Below are positions 51,237 to 60,430 of a stretch of 64,000 nucleotides of DNA, one piece after another. The first letter of the stretch is position 1, and each line of letters opens with the position of its first letter. The notes beneath the pieces were generated by a model. That model saw only the letters and a program-made list of their open reading frames with translations, did no database searches and was not told the DNA's origin. This DNA is from Candidatus Gastranaerophilales bacterium (GTDB taxonomy: Bacteria; Cyanobacteriota; Vampirovibrionia; Gastranaerophilales; Gastranaerophilaceae), in the NCBI GenBank assembly GCA_944326585.1, contig CALVEN010000003.1, positions 62,001 to 126,000 on the forward strand, in the 5' to 3' direction. Position numbers and translations under genes: made by a program.

Positions 51237-51698
51237 TTAAGGCACCAAAAAATTATGGAACGCAAACGCGAATAAAATTCCGAAAACCGCCCCGAAAAAT
51301 ACCTCTAAAGGCGTATGTCCCAAAAGTTCTTTCAATTTGCCGCCTGCAGCCTGCAGATCATGTTTATAAAAATCATCCATCATACGGTTAAGGCACGCCG
51401 CTGTTTTACCGGCAGCACGGCGTAAACCTGCCGCGTCGTACATTACAATAAGGGCATAGCCAAATGCAATTGCAAACAACAATGAGCTGAACCCGGCTAT
51501 AATCCCGACAGAGGTTGATAACCCCATAACTCCCGCCGAATGTGAACTCGGCATGCCGCCCGTTGTCGTAAATATTTTAAAATTTATTTTACGGGTTCTG
51601 ATTGTAAAAACGCAAAACTTAATTACCTGCGCCAAAAATGCGGATAAAAGCCCGCAGGCTAATGCCTCATAACCGTTATTTATAATCATAATGTGCAT
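51237..51698 (-). CDS. Divergent PAP2-family membrane protein (DUF212/YuiD)
   Basis: A 153-residue integral membrane protein related to acid phosphatases/vanadium haloperoxidases. It has the family block GGMPSSHSAGVMGLSTSVG (SSH resembles the PAP2 active-site motif) and the C-terminal LGHTPLEVFFGAVFG. Three or four helices. ATG 51698 was chosen (AAGAGAG upstream) over a longer frame to 51731. The ispA-like gene is upstream on the same strand, suggesting an isoprenoid-phosphate link, but this is context only. Confidence 0.85.
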   Translation of the reverse strand: MHIMIINNGYEALACGLLSAFLAQVIKFCVFTIRTRKINFKIFTTTGGMPSSHSAGVMGLSTSVGIIAGFSSLLFAIAFGYALIVMYDAAGLRRAAGKTAACLNRMMDDFYKHDLQAAGGKLKELLGHTPLEVFFGAVFGILFAFAFHNFLVP

Positions 51699-51773
51699 AA
51701 AATCTCTCTTTCCTTTGTCAATCTGTGGCAATTATATCAAACATAATAACGCATTGCAAAAACTTTACAAATC

Positions 51774-52634
51774 TTATGCAATACGGATTTTGGCAATAAT
51801 TTGATCAAAAATATCCGATTTCAAGCCGTTTTCCGACAATATTTTTTCGCAATCATCCAGAATTTGAGCCAAATCCGCTTTTGCCCTGTCCAGACCGTAT
51901 AAAGAAACATAAGTCAATTTGCCGGAGAGTTTATCTTTGCCGAGAGTTTTACCCATTTGTTCAAAAGTTGAGGTTTCATCCAGAATATCATCGGCAATCT
52001 GGAATGCAAATCCGAGATTTTGAGCAAATCGGGTTATAACATCAAGCTGTTTTTCGTCCGCGCCTGCAATTATTGCACCTGTTCGCAACGCGAGTTTAAA
52101 TAAATCTGATGTTTTATGAATATGAATATATTCAAGTGTTTTTTCAGGATTTTCAGGGGTTGTTTTTTCACTTTCAATATCCGCGACCTGACCCGCGATA
52201 ACCCCGTAGGCGCCTGCATATTTAAAATATTCTTCAAGGATTTTTAATAACTTTTCCGCCCCGAGATTTTTTGAATTTTTCACAATAACCTGCGGTGCAA
52301 AAGTCAAGAGAGCATCGCCTGCAAGAACTGCCACGGCTTCTCCGAAAACCTTGTGATTGGTCAATTTGCCGCGTCTGTAGTCGTCGTTATCCATACAGGG
52401 CAAATCGTCGTGGATAAGGGTTTGCGCATGAAGCATCTCAATTGCACACGCAGCAGGAATTGCATCTTCAAGTTTCCCGCCGAACATTTGGCACGCCTCA
52501 AGACACATCACAGGACGCAAACGCTTCCCGGGCAGCAATACCGTGTATCTCATGGATTTGAAAATATCCTCGGGATATGTTATTTCCATAAATTTATCTA
52601 AATTTTCGTTTACTAAATTAATTAAACTCTGCAT
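51774..52634 (-). CDS. Polyprenyl diphosphate synthase (farnesyl/geranylgeranyl type)
   Basis: Condenses isopentenyl diphosphate onto allylic diphosphates (286 residues). First aspartate-rich motif HDDLPCMDNDDYRRG, second ADDILDETS, with PGKRLRPVMCLEAC at the N-terminus and KAFGEAV-like HKVFGEAVAVLAGDALL. The DDxxxxD first motif is the bacterial short-chain IspA type. Exact chain length is not determinable. Upstream neighbour is rsgA (63-base gap containing a repeat copy). Confidence 0.93.
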   Translation of the reverse strand: MQSLINLVNENLDKFMEITYPEDIFKSMRYTVLLPGKRLRPVMCLEACQMFGGKLEDAIPAACAIEMLHAQTLIHDDLPCMDNDDYRRGKLTNHKVFGEAVAVLAGDALLTFAPQVIVKNSKNLGAEKLLKILEEYFKYAGAYGVIAGQVADIESEKTTPENPEKTLEYIHIHKTSDLFKLALRTGAIIAGADEKQLDVITRFAQNLGFAFQIADDILDETSTFEQMGKTLGKDKLSGKLTYVSLYGLDRAKADLAQILDDCEKILSENGLKSDIFDQIIAKIRIA

Positions 52635-52650
52635 TTTCTATTCCTTATTC

Positions 52651-52674
52651 TGTCATCCTGAACTCGTTTCAGGA
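52651..52674. repeat. Dispersed palindromic repeat copy
   Basis: These 24 bases (TGTCATCCTGAA then CTCG then TTTCAGGA) are the exact reverse complement of 7364-7387. It lies between rsgA and the prenyl synthase and forms a TCCTGAA/TTTCAGGA hairpin. Confidence 0.8.
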
Positions 52675-52697
52675 GCTTGCCTGAGAGGCAAAATAAT

Positions 52698-53687
52698 TTA
52701 CTCATAATCAATATTTTTTATCTGTTGTTTCAAGGTATTTCTCGCACTCCGGCGTTTTTTACCGCTGATTTTGGCAACAGCCTTGTTATTTACAAGTTTT
52801 TTGGAGTGTTCGACTTTTTGTCCTGCGTTCTGCACACGGGTTTTAAACTCTCTTGCTTCCTCAGCAAAAGCCAAATAACTTTCGTACCTTGACGGGTCGA
52901 TCTCGTCAAGATTTGCAAGAACCGCACAGCCTGTTTCGTTTATATGCAGACAGTCGCTGAATTTGCAATCTCCGCTGAATTTTGAAATATCCTCAAACAG
53001 CAAATCCACGTCTTTCGGCAATATAAAGTCAAATTTCACGTTGCTGAACCCGGGAGTGTCAACAATTCGCGAATTTTGGTTTAATTTTATAATTTCGCAA
53101 TGACGGGTTGTGTGAGTGCCTCTGCCGATTTTTTCGCTAACCTCTTTTGTGCGCAGATTCAAATTCGGGTTCAAAGCATTAATAAGACTTGATTTGCCGG
53201 CACCTGACGTTCCGCAGAGAACACTTGTTTTGTCCGTCAAAATCTTTTCAAACTCTCTCAAGCCTTTATGTTCCGTTGCGGACGTAAAAATAATTCTATA
53301 CCCGAGAGGTTCATAAATCGAAAGAATTTTAGGTTTTAAATGTTTATCCCACTTTAAATCGCTCTTATTAAAACAGAGAACAGCTTCAATATTATGATAT
53401 TTTGCAAGTGAAGCGTACCTGTTCAGCTGCATAAGGTTTAAATCAGGCTCTTTTAAAGCCGACACAATTATAATTTGGTCAATATTTGCAACGCTCGGAC
53501 GCGGAATGAAATTTTTGCGCGGAATTATTTTTTCTATAACACCGCCTTGAAATTCCACGAAATCCCCGACGAGAATTTTTTCTCTCTGTTTTTTTAAAAC
53601 CTCACGGATTTTGCACTCGCAACGGTTCATACCGTCGTCCACATAATAAAAATCCGAATGTATCTTGTAAATTTGTCCTTCTGCCAT
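52698..53687 (-). CDS. rsgA: Ribosome small subunit biogenesis GTPase RsgA
   Basis: Circularly permuted GTPase in 30S maturation (329 residues). OB-fold N-terminus, then G4 NKSD, G5 TSA, G1 GTSGAGKSS, G2 T in THTTRH and G3 DTPG in the permuted order; the C-terminal zinc site has the cysteines and histidine of CKFSDCLHINETGC. The C-terminal 20 residues are basic (KKRRSARNTLKQQ). Divergent from efp by 135 bases. Confidence 0.95.
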   Translation of the reverse strand: MAEGQIYKIHSDFYYVDDGMNRCECKIREVLKKQREKILVGDFVEFQGGVIEKIIPRKNFIPRPSVANIDQIIIVSALKEPDLNLMQLNRYASLAKYHNIEAVLCFNKSDLKWDKHLKPKILSIYEPLGYRIIFTSATEHKGLREFEKILTDKTSVLCGTSGAGKSSLINALNPNLNLRTKEVSEKIGRGTHTTRHCEIIKLNQNSRIVDTPGFSNVKFDFILPKDVDLLFEDISKFSGDCKFSDCLHINETGCAVLANLDEIDPSRYESYLAFAEEAREFKTRVQNAGQKVEHSKKLVNNKAVAKISGKKRRSARNTLKQQIKNIDYE

Positions 53688-53822
53688 TACATATTTATTT
53701 TAGCATAAAAAACAAAATGTCTGCAGACTTCAAATTTATCGATTTGTTAAGCTGATTTGAATTTTTAAATTTTTGTGTTATTATCAATATATTAAGATAT
53801 ATCAGAGTAAAAGGGGAAAAAT

Positions 53823-54380
53823 ATGATTTCAGTAAACGACTTAAAAACAGGCTTGACTCTTGAGCTGGACAACGGTCTCTGGTCAGTGGTCGAGTTCTTG
53901 CACGTTAAGCCGGGTAAAGGCGCAGCTTTTGTAAGATCAAAACTTAAAAACGTTGAAACCGGTCAGGTGGTTGAAAAAACATTCCGTGCCGGCGAAAAAG
54001 TTGCAAAAGCAATGCTTGACAGACGTGAAATGCAATATTTATATAAAGAAGGCAAAGAATTCGTTATGATGGATACGGAAACCTACGAACAGTTACAGAT
54101 AACGGAAGATCACGTAGGCTCCGGCGTTAAATATTTAAAAGAAAACATGATTGTTCAGGTATTAATGCACGATAAAAGAATTATCGGCGTTGATATTCCG
54201 GCACATGTTGAATTGGAAGTTGTTGACACACCGCCTTCCGAAAAAGGCAACACCGCTCAGGGCGGTACAAAACCCGCTACACTTGAAACAGGTGCCGTTG
54301 TTAACGTTCCGTTCTTTATCTCTAACGGCGACAAAATAAGAGTTGATACACGTACAAATGAATATTTGGATCGTGCATAA
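53823..54380 (+). CDS. efp: Elongation factor P
   Basis: Relieves ribosome stalling at polyproline (185 residues, normal). KOW-like domain I with the tip lysine K32 in [11 protein letters not shown], then two OB domains with the C-terminal [34 protein letters not shown] is the ribosome site. It is followed after 18 bases by accB, the efp-accB-accC order common in Cyanobacteria and Firmicutes. Confidence 0.96.
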   Translation: MISVNDLKTGLTLELDNGLWSVVEFLHVKPGKGAAFVRSKLKNVETGQVVEKTFRAGEKVAKAMLDRREMQYLYKEGKEFVMMDTETYEQLQITEDHVGSGVKYLKENMIVQVLMHDKRIIGVDIPAHVELEVVDTPPSEKGNTAQGGTKPATLETGAVVNVPFFISNGDKIRVDTRTNEYLDRA

Positions 54381-54398
54381 TTAAGAAAGGCATATAAA

Positions 54399-54845
54399 AT
54401 GAAGTTTGATACAGATTATATTGAAAAGTTAGCTGAAATAATTGAAGCAAAAGGCTTAACAGAAATTTCACTGGAAGACGGCAATCAGGCAATTACGGTA
54501 AGACGTGAATTGTATACGGCAGGCGCTCCTGTTGTTGCAGCACCTGCAGCAGCTCCTGCTGCGCAGCCGGTTCAAACACCTGCAGCAGCCCCGAAACAGG
54601 AAGCTAAAAAAGGCCAGCCGGTTACATCACCTATGGTCGGCACTTTCTATAAAGCCTCCTCTCCGGATGCAAAACCGTTTGTTGAAGTAGGTCAGACAAT
54701 TTCAAAAGGCGATGTTGTTTGTATTGTCGAAGCTATGAAATTGATGAACGAAATTGAATCCGAATTTTCAGGCAAAGTAGTTGAAATTTGCGTGGAAGAC
54801 GGTCAGCCCGTTGAATTCGGTCAGGTATTAATGTATATAGAATAG
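54399..54845 (+). CDS. accB: Biotin carboxyl carrier protein of acetyl-CoA carboxylase
   Basis: Carries biotin in fatty acid synthesis (148 residues). The biotinylated lysine is K114 in [12 protein letters not shown]; it has an N-terminal helical domain, an Ala/Pro-rich linker (about residues 42-68) and the C-terminal lipoyl-like domain starting at [15 protein letters not shown]. The gene ends eight bases before a strong terminator that separates it from accC. Confidence 0.96.
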   Translation: MKFDTDYIEKLAEIIEAKGLTEISLEDGNQAITVRRELYTAGAPVVAAPAAAPAAQPVQTPAAAPKQEAKKGQPVTSPMVGTFYKASSPDAKPFVEVGQTISKGDVVCIVEAMKLMNEIESEFSGKVVEICVEDGQPVEFGQVLMYIE

Positions 54846-54852
54846 TTATTTT

Positions 54853-54888
54853 AAGTGAGATAAAATCTTTATCTCACTTATTTTTTTA
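54853..54888 (+). terminator. Intra-operon terminator between accB and accC
   Basis: AAGTGAGATAAA pairs perfectly with TTTATCTCACTT across a three-base loop and is followed by ATTTTTTTT. It lies between accB and accC and overlaps the accC ribosome site region. Confidence 0.85.
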
Positions 54889-54899
54889 AGGGAATGGGT

Positions 54900-56255
54900 A
54901 TGTTTAGAAAAGTATTGATAGCAAACCGCGGAGAAATTGCGGTAAGAATTATAAGAGCGTGCAGAGAAATCGGAATTCCGACAGTTGCAATATATTCACA
55001 AGCCGATGCAAATTCACTCCACGTAAGACTCGCAACGGAAGCCTACTGTATAGGACCCGCTCCGAGCGCACAGAGCTATTTGAGTATTCCGGCAATAATT
55101 TCAGCCGCGCTTGTATCCGGTGCTGACGCAATCCACCCCGGCTACGGCTTTATGTCAGAAAGAGCCGATTTTGCGGAAATTTGTGCAAAACATAATATCA
55201 AATTCATCGGCCCGACACCTGAAGCCATGCACAAAATGGGCGATAAAGCCACTGCCCGCAAAACAATGATTGAAAATAACGTCCCCGTAACTCCGGGTAC
55301 GGGAATTTTGAAAACTCCCGAGGAAGTTAAAGAATTTGCTAAAAAAGCAGGCTACCCGATTATCCTGAAAGCAACAGCCGGCGGCGGCGGAAAAGGTATG
55401 AGAATTGTCCGCTCCGATGACGAAGTTGAAACAAATATGAATCTTTGCCAGTCAGAAGCACAGAATTTCTTCGGCAACCCTGATGTTTATGCGGAAAAAT
55501 ACCTTGAAAATCCGCGCCATATCGAAGTTCAAATTCTTGCCGATCAATACGGAAATGTTGTACACTTAGGCGAACGCGACTGCTCAATCCAGCGCCGCCA
55601 CCAAAAGTTAATTGAAGAAGCACCATCACCTGCAATTAATGAAGAAACAAGACGCGAAATGGGCGCTGCTGCCGTACGTGCGGCAAAAGCAATTAACTAT
55701 GAAGGTGCAGGCACCTGCGAATTTCTGCTTGACCATGACGGCAAGTGGTATTTTATGGAAATGAATACCCGTATTCAGGTTGAACACTGCGTAACCGAGA
55801 TGATTTCAAACGTTGATCTGGTCAGAGAACAAATTATGGTTGCCTCAGGCGAAAAACTTGACTTTACTCAAGATGAAATCGTTTTAAGAGGTCATGCAAT
55901 CGAATGCAGAATTAATGCTGAGAACCCTGAAAAAGACTTTATGCCCAACCCCGGTCAAATTACAGGCTACGTAACCCCAGGAGGTTTCGGCGTCAGAGTT
56001 GATTCTCATGTTTATCAGGATTACTCTATCCCGCCTTATTACGATTCAATGATAGGCAAATTAATCTGCTGGGGCAGAACCCGTAATGAAGCCCGCCGCA
56101 GAATGTACAGAGCATTGAAAGAATACGTCGTAACAGGTATTGAAACTACTATTCCTTTCCATCAGGATATTGTTGAAGATGAAGTCTTTATCAGCGGCAA
56201 CTTTAATACAGGCTTTATTGAAGACTATTATAAAAGAAAGGGTAAAAACTCTTAA
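54900..56255 (+). CDS. accC: Biotin carboxylase of acetyl-CoA carboxylase
   Basis: ATP-dependent carboxylation of biotin (451 residues). It starts [19 protein letters not shown]; the ATP-grasp domain has [14 protein letters not shown] and the catalytic segment [33 protein letters not shown] is also typical. I chose ATG 54900 because TAAGGGA is seven bases upstream; the alternative ATG 54894 would lie right against it. It is preceded by the terminator after accB. Confidence 0.96.
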   Translation: MFRKVLIANRGEIAVRIIRACREIGIPTVAIYSQADANSLHVRLATEAYCIGPAPSAQSYLSIPAIISAALVSGADAIHPGYGFMSERADFAEICAKHNIKFIGPTPEAMHKMGDKATARKTMIENNVPVTPGTGILKTPEEVKEFAKKAGYPIILKATAGGGGKGMRIVRSDDEVETNMNLCQSEAQNFFGNPDVYAEKYLENPRHIEVQILADQYGNVVHLGERDCSIQRRHQKLIEEAPSPAINEETRREMGAAAVRAAKAINYEGAGTCEFLLDHDGKWYFMEMNTRIQVEHCVTEMISNVDLVREQIMVASGEKLDFTQDEIVLRGHAIECRINAENPEKDFMPNPGQITGYVTPGGFGVRVDSHVYQDYSIPPYYDSMIGKLICWGRTRNEARRRMYRALKEYVVTGIETTIPFHQDIVEDEVFISGNFNTGFIEDYYKRKGKNS

Positions 56256-56306
56256 TATTTATTAATATATTGGCAAATAAATATTTTCAGTTTGTTTATA
56301 CCTGAT

Positions 56307-57989
56307 ATGAGAATTTATGTTACCCCTTATCATTATAACCAATACACCCAAATACCCTTTGGACAAATGAAAAAAAATAATTTTGAGGGTATAGATTTTG
56401 CTGTTGTGGAAAAATTCAAAGCTCCTATTGAAAAATTCAAGACAAATGACGATTTCCAAAATTGGGCACTGCAAAAAATTGAAAATGAGTATATGAGGCA
56501 AGATTTTGGCGGAAGGTCACATGAAACAAGAAAACTGCGCAAGTCCATGCTGAACAATTGGTTTGACTATCTCATGGGAAACGATAATTATAAGAACACG
56601 ACTAAACTGCTCATTTTAAACAGTATAACCAAAGACCTGAAAAACACAACAGAAGCTTTGCCGCCGGTTTTGAACAAAAATGCGCTGAATGCGACTCTGG
56701 AATCAATACAGTGCATACTTAAAAATAATCCTAAAACCATGTTTGATTTCAAAAAGATTTATAATGAAAAACTGCTTGAAGAATGTACTGATAAAAACAT
56801 TGAACAGTATAAAAATTACACCGGCTGGATAAAAATTCCGAGTAAAGCCAATGACGAAAAAAACTTTGAACAAAACGTAAGTAAATTGAAATTAATGTCA
56901 CATCACGGATGGTGTACAAAAAATTCCGTAGCAAAAATGCACCTTGCTAACGGCGATTTTCATATCTATGCGGAAGACGGAGAACCCAAAATCGGCATAA
57001 GATTAAAAAATGATCAGATTAAAGAAATTCAAGGCGAAACAAATAACGGCATTTTTCCTGCACGCTACTCCAAAATTATAAATGCATATATAGCAGAACA
57101 ACAAATGCAGCTGGGGGAATACGCACTTAAAGAGCTTAATAAAGTTGAAGACCAAAAAATACGGATTGCAAAAATCAAAAAAGACATTGCACCTTTTATT
57201 AAAAATAATGATACGGAAAAAATATTTAATTATTTCAACATTAAATGCGAAAAAGATAAAGACGGATTATTGATTATTGACAGATTTGAACAGCCTGATA
57301 AATATTATACCTTCAAAGATTTGGGCATTAATGAAAACAAACTTCTTGAAAATGTAAAAACAATTACGGGCAATGCTGATTTTGAAGAATGTTCCGCTAT
57401 CGAATTAAAGAATTTACGACACATAGGTAAAGATGCTTATTTTTCGGATTCTAAAATCAAAAAATTGGATATGCTGGAAAATATTGACGGTGATGCCGTT
57501 TTTACAAATTCCAGAATAAAATCTTTGAACAAATTAAAACGCATAGGGAAAAATGCTGATTTTTCCAAATCAAACGTTACGGATCTCGGTGAGCTTGTCT
57601 ATATAGGAGAAAGTGCCAATTTCAGCAGATCGCCAGTTACGGATTTAAATAACCTGCAGTATATTGGCTGGAATGTAAAATTTATGAATTCCTTAATTAC
57701 AAGTCTTAAACATTTAAAAGAAATCGGCGGCAGTGTACGTTTTGAAGATTCACCGGTAATAGATCTGGGAGATTTGAAAAAAATCGGCAGAAATGCATAT
57801 TTTCAAAATTGCGGCATAACCGACCTCAAAAATCTTGAAATAATCGGCGGAGATGCAATATTCTCAAATTCAAAAATCACAAACCTCGGAAAATTAAATT
57901 ATGTCGGAAACTCTGTTTTCATACAGAATTCCAAACTAAATTTCCGCGATTTTGATAATATCGGTATTGAAGAAAAATTATATTCATAA
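56307..57989 (+). CDS. Tandem 20-residue repeat protein, unknown function
   Basis: A 560-residue soluble protein without signal peptide. The N-terminal 30 residues end with KKNNFEGIDF, an F-x-G tag like those of other genes here. A central block around residues 205-255 reads HHGWCTKNSVAKMHLANGDF and EPKIGIRLKNDQIKEIQGE. The C-terminal 200 residues are about nine copies of a 20-residue unit, e.g. NKLKRIGKNADFSKSNVTDL, with pattern x-L-x-x-I-G-x-x-A-x-F-x-x-S-x-I-T-x-L; this should fold as a leucine-rich-repeat-like beta solenoid. The start (ATG 56307 or TTG 56292) is uncertain. Function unknown; host-interaction is only a guess. Confidence 0.75.
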   Translation: MRIYVTPYHYNQYTQIPFGQMKKNNFEGIDFAVVEKFKAPIEKFKTNDDFQNWALQKIENEYMRQDFGGRSHETRKLRKSMLNNWFDYLMGNDNYKNTTKLLILNSITKDLKNTTEALPPVLNKNALNATLESIQCILKNNPKTMFDFKKIYNEKLLEECTDKNIEQYKNYTGWIKIPSKANDEKNFEQNVSKLKLMSHHGWCTKNSVAKMHLANGDFHIYAEDGEPKIGIRLKNDQIKEIQGETNNGIFPARYSKIINAYIAEQQMQLGEYALKELNKVEDQKIRIAKIKKDIAPFIKNNDTEKIFNYFNIKCEKDKDGLLIIDRFEQPDKYYTFKDLGINENKLLENVKTITGNADFEECSAIELKNLRHIGKDAYFSDSKIKKLDMLENIDGDAVFTNSRIKSLNKLKRIGKNADFSKSNVTDLGELVYIGESANFSRSPVTDLNNLQYIGWNVKFMNSLITSLKHLKEIGGSVRFEDSPVIDLGDLKKIGRNAYFQNCGITDLKNLEIIGGDAIFSNSKITNLGKLNYVGNSVFIQNSKLNFRDFDNIGIEEKLYS

Positions 57990-58021
57990 AAAAAGCGAAG
58001 CCCGAAAGCTCCGCTTTTTTT
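57988..58021. terminator. Bidirectional terminator between 56307 and HU genes
   Basis: AAAAAAAGCG-A-AGC-CCGAAA-GCT-C-CGCTTTTTTT forms a stem with one bulge, between convergent genes, with A- and T-runs on both sides. Confidence 0.88.
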
Positions 58022-58036
58022 CAAAAAACTTAAAAA

Positions 58037-58315
58037 CTATTTGCCGTTAACAATAGTTTTGAATTTTTTACCTGCAGAGAATGCAGGAACTGTTTTAGCA
58101 GCGATTTTAAGTTCTTTACCTGTTTGAGGATTTCTGCCGATTCTTGCAGCTCTTTTACGTGATTCGAATGTACCGAAACCAACTAAAGTAACTTTTTTGC
58201 CTTTAGCAACTGTTTTTTGAATAGTGTCAACCCAAGCGCTCAATACTTCTGAAGCTTCTTTTTGAGTTACGTTTGCTTTTTTAGCGATTTCTTGTACTAA
58301 TTCTTCTTTGTTCAT
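58037..58315 (-). CDS. hup: HU family DNA-binding protein
   Basis: Histone-like nucleoid protein (92 residues, normal). It begins NKEELVQEIAKKANVTQKEA and has the DNA-binding arm LVGFGTFESRKRAARIGRNP with the intercalating proline (NPQTGKEL) and the C-terminal PAFSAGKKFKTIVN. AAGGAG precedes the ATG. It is transcribed divergently from the 58509 glycosyltransferase. Confidence 0.96.
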   Translation of the reverse strand: MNKEELVQEIAKKANVTQKEASEVLSAWVDTIQKTVAKGKKVTLVGFGTFESRKRAARIGRNPQTGKELKIAAKTVPAFSAGKKFKTIVNGK

Positions 58316-58508
58316 GATAAAACTCCTTTTTTTGTGTACATGCTAATTATAGCCGAAGTTTTCAGTTGTGCAAGTAGTTTACAATATTTAACCTTAAAAA
58401 ACATCCGAAAAGATGAATTTTTCGGCTGATTTTGTACACAAAAAGTAATAAAAATGACAAATTTGGTCAAATTTTTACGGTTTTTTGATACAATGTCATG
58501 TGGAAGAT

Positions 58509-59882
58509 ATGAAAGAAAGAGTATTATTATTTGCAATAGTTTTCGGGCTTGGTGTATTCATATACATCTTTCAAAGTTACTTTAATACACTGTGGGGCTT
58601 GGCTTTTCTGGTAGCGGCAATGGCGTTATACGCAATGTTTACGAGCCTTGCGTATAAAATAAAGAGCCGCCGGATGCAAAAATACCCGCAGATTATTAAC
58701 GAAAACTTTAAACCGTTTGTATCCGTGCTGATTCCGGCGCATGACGAAGAAAGCGTCATTGCAGCGACCGTTGAAAATATTTTGCAAATGGATTACGACC
58801 CGTTTGAAATAATTGTTATTGATGACAGAAGTGTCGACAATACCGCATCTGTTATAAAAGATTTAGAGAAAAAATACGATAAAGTTACGGCATTTATTCG
58901 CCCGAAAGATGCATTTCCGGGAAAATCAGCCGTATTAAACGATGCACTTGTATATGCAAAAGGCGAGGCAATCCTTGTATTTGACGCTGATGCAAGGGTC
59001 GAAAAGGATTTCTTAAAAAAACTTGTGCCTAATCTGGAGCCTAAAGATGTCGGTGCTGTTCAGGCAAGAAAAGTCATACGAAACAAAGACGAAAACATTC
59101 TGACCCGCTGCCAGAATAATGAAATGACGATGGATACACACTTTCAAGTCGGAAGAGATTCCGTAAAAGGTGCGGTTGAACTTAGAGGAAACGGCGAATT
59201 AATTAAACGCACGGCGCTTGAAGATATCGGCGGCTGGAACAATTACACAATTACGGACGATCTTGATATGTCAACCAGACTTCACATAAAAGGCTGGGAC
59301 GTAAGATTTTGCAAAGACGCAATCGTTTATGAAGAAGGTATAATTTATCTTTGGCCATTATACAGGCAGAGAAGAAGGTGGCTTGAAGGAACAATCAGAC
59401 GCTATCTTGAATATGCAGGACCTGTTTTAACTTCAAAAGACATGTCGTTAAGAACGAGTTTGGATCTGGTTGCGTATATTTCACAATTCATTATGCCTGC
59501 GTGGTTTATTATGGAAATTTTAATCCGCGGATTCAAAATTTTAGCAAAAGATGCTCCGCCGCATATGCTTTTTTCTTCAATAATTATAGGGTGCATAATA
59601 GGTATAGGATTTTTTACGGCTGCAAGATACAGCTTAAGGCGCTATGACAACCTCTCAAGACTGGATGCGTTTAATCAGGCGTTTGAAACGACCATTTACC
59701 TTTTCATAATCTGGTTCCCGCTTGTTTTATTTATCGGATTTAAAATCCTGTTTATGAAAAAAGACATGAACTGGGGCAAAACCGCACACGGACTTGTCCA
59801 AAGGGAACACGCAATCCAAAAAGCAAAAGAAAAAATCAGACTTGCAAAAGAAGAATTGAAAAGAATATTATTGACCAAATAG
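58509..59882 (+). CDS. Membrane glycosyltransferase family 2 (processive type)
   Basis: A 457-residue membrane glycosyltransferase resembling poly-N-acetylglucosamine/cellulose synthase catalytic subunits. Two N-terminal helices precede a GT-A domain with VLIPAHDEESVIAATVENIL, IDDRSVDNT, the metal-binding DADA, ELRGNGELIKR and the QRRRWLEGTIRRY (Q-x-x-R-W) motif of processive enzymes; three or four C-terminal helices follow. No PilZ domain. ATG 58509 was chosen (TGGAAGAT upstream). Neighbour genes are unrelated (apt after 11 bases), so the product polysaccharide is unknown. Confidence 0.88.
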   Translation: MKERVLLFAIVFGLGVFIYIFQSYFNTLWGLAFLVAAMALYAMFTSLAYKIKSRRMQKYPQIINENFKPFVSVLIPAHDEESVIAATVENILQMDYDPFEIIVIDDRSVDNTASVIKDLEKKYDKVTAFIRPKDAFPGKSAVLNDALVYAKGEAILVFDADARVEKDFLKKLVPNLEPKDVGAVQARKVIRNKDENILTRCQNNEMTMDTHFQVGRDSVKGAVELRGNGELIKRTALEDIGGWNNYTITDDLDMSTRLHIKGWDVRFCKDAIVYEEGIIYLWPLYRQRRRWLEGTIRRYLEYAGPVLTSKDMSLRTSLDLVAYISQFIMPAWFIMEILIRGFKILAKDAPPHMLFSSIIIGCIIGIGFFTAARYSLRRYDNLSRLDAFNQAFETTIYLFIIWFPLVLFIGFKILFMKKDMNWGKTAHGLVQREHAIQKAKEKIRLAKEELKRILLTK

Positions 59883-59893
59883 GAGAAAAATAA

Positions 59894-60430
59894 ATGAACA
59901 CAACCGATGTAATAGCAAATGTAAAAAGCAAAATTCGTTCAGTAAACGACTTTCCAAAAGAAGGTATAATTTTCCGCGATATAACAACAGCGCTTAAAGA
60001 GCCTGATGTATTAAAGGAAATGATAGATTACCTTTGCGACCAATTCAAAGACGTAAAAATTGATTACATTGCCGGGATTGAAAGCCGCGGATTTATTTTC
60101 GGCATGCCAATGGCATACAAACTTAATGCAGGATTTGTACCTATAAGAAAACCGAATAAACTTCCTGCCGAAACCCTGAGTCAGGAATACCAGCTTGAAT
60201 ACGGCACTGACAAAATCGAAATTCACACTGACGCCATAAAAGAAGGCGATAATGTTTTAATTGTGGATGATTTACTCGCAACGGGCGGAACAGCGGAAGC
60301 TGCCTGCAAACTTATCAACAAAACAGGCGGTAATCTTGTCGGTATAGCATTTTTAATTGAGCTTGAAGATTTGAAAGGCCGCGACAAATTTGACAAAGAC
60401 TTGAAAATCGTTTCAATGCTTAAGTATTAA
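59894..60430 (+). CDS. apt: Adenine phosphoribosyltransferase
   Basis: Salvages adenine to AMP (178 residues, normal). FPKEGIIFRDITTAL is the substrate loop, AGIESRGFIFG a dimer/PPi loop and VLIVDDLLATGGTAEAACKL the PRPP-binding motif. It is 11 bases after the glycosyltransferase gene and has AGGAG. The 3' end overlaps folP by 11 bases, convergently. Confidence 0.96.
   Translation: MNTTDVIANVKSKIRSVNDFPKEGIIFRDITTALKEPDVLKEMIDYLCDQFKDVKIDYIAGIESRGFIFGMPMAYKLNAGFVPIRKPNKLPAETLSQEYQLEYGTDKIEIHTDAIKEGDNVLIVDDLLATGGTAEAACKLINKTGGNLVGIAFLIELEDLKGRDKFDKDLKIVSMLKY

Noticed and set aside
57390-57960. Repeats in DNA around the 20-residue protein repeats as a CRISPR
   Set aside because: They are in-frame 60-bp protein repeats with diverged DNA, not direct repeats with unique spacers.
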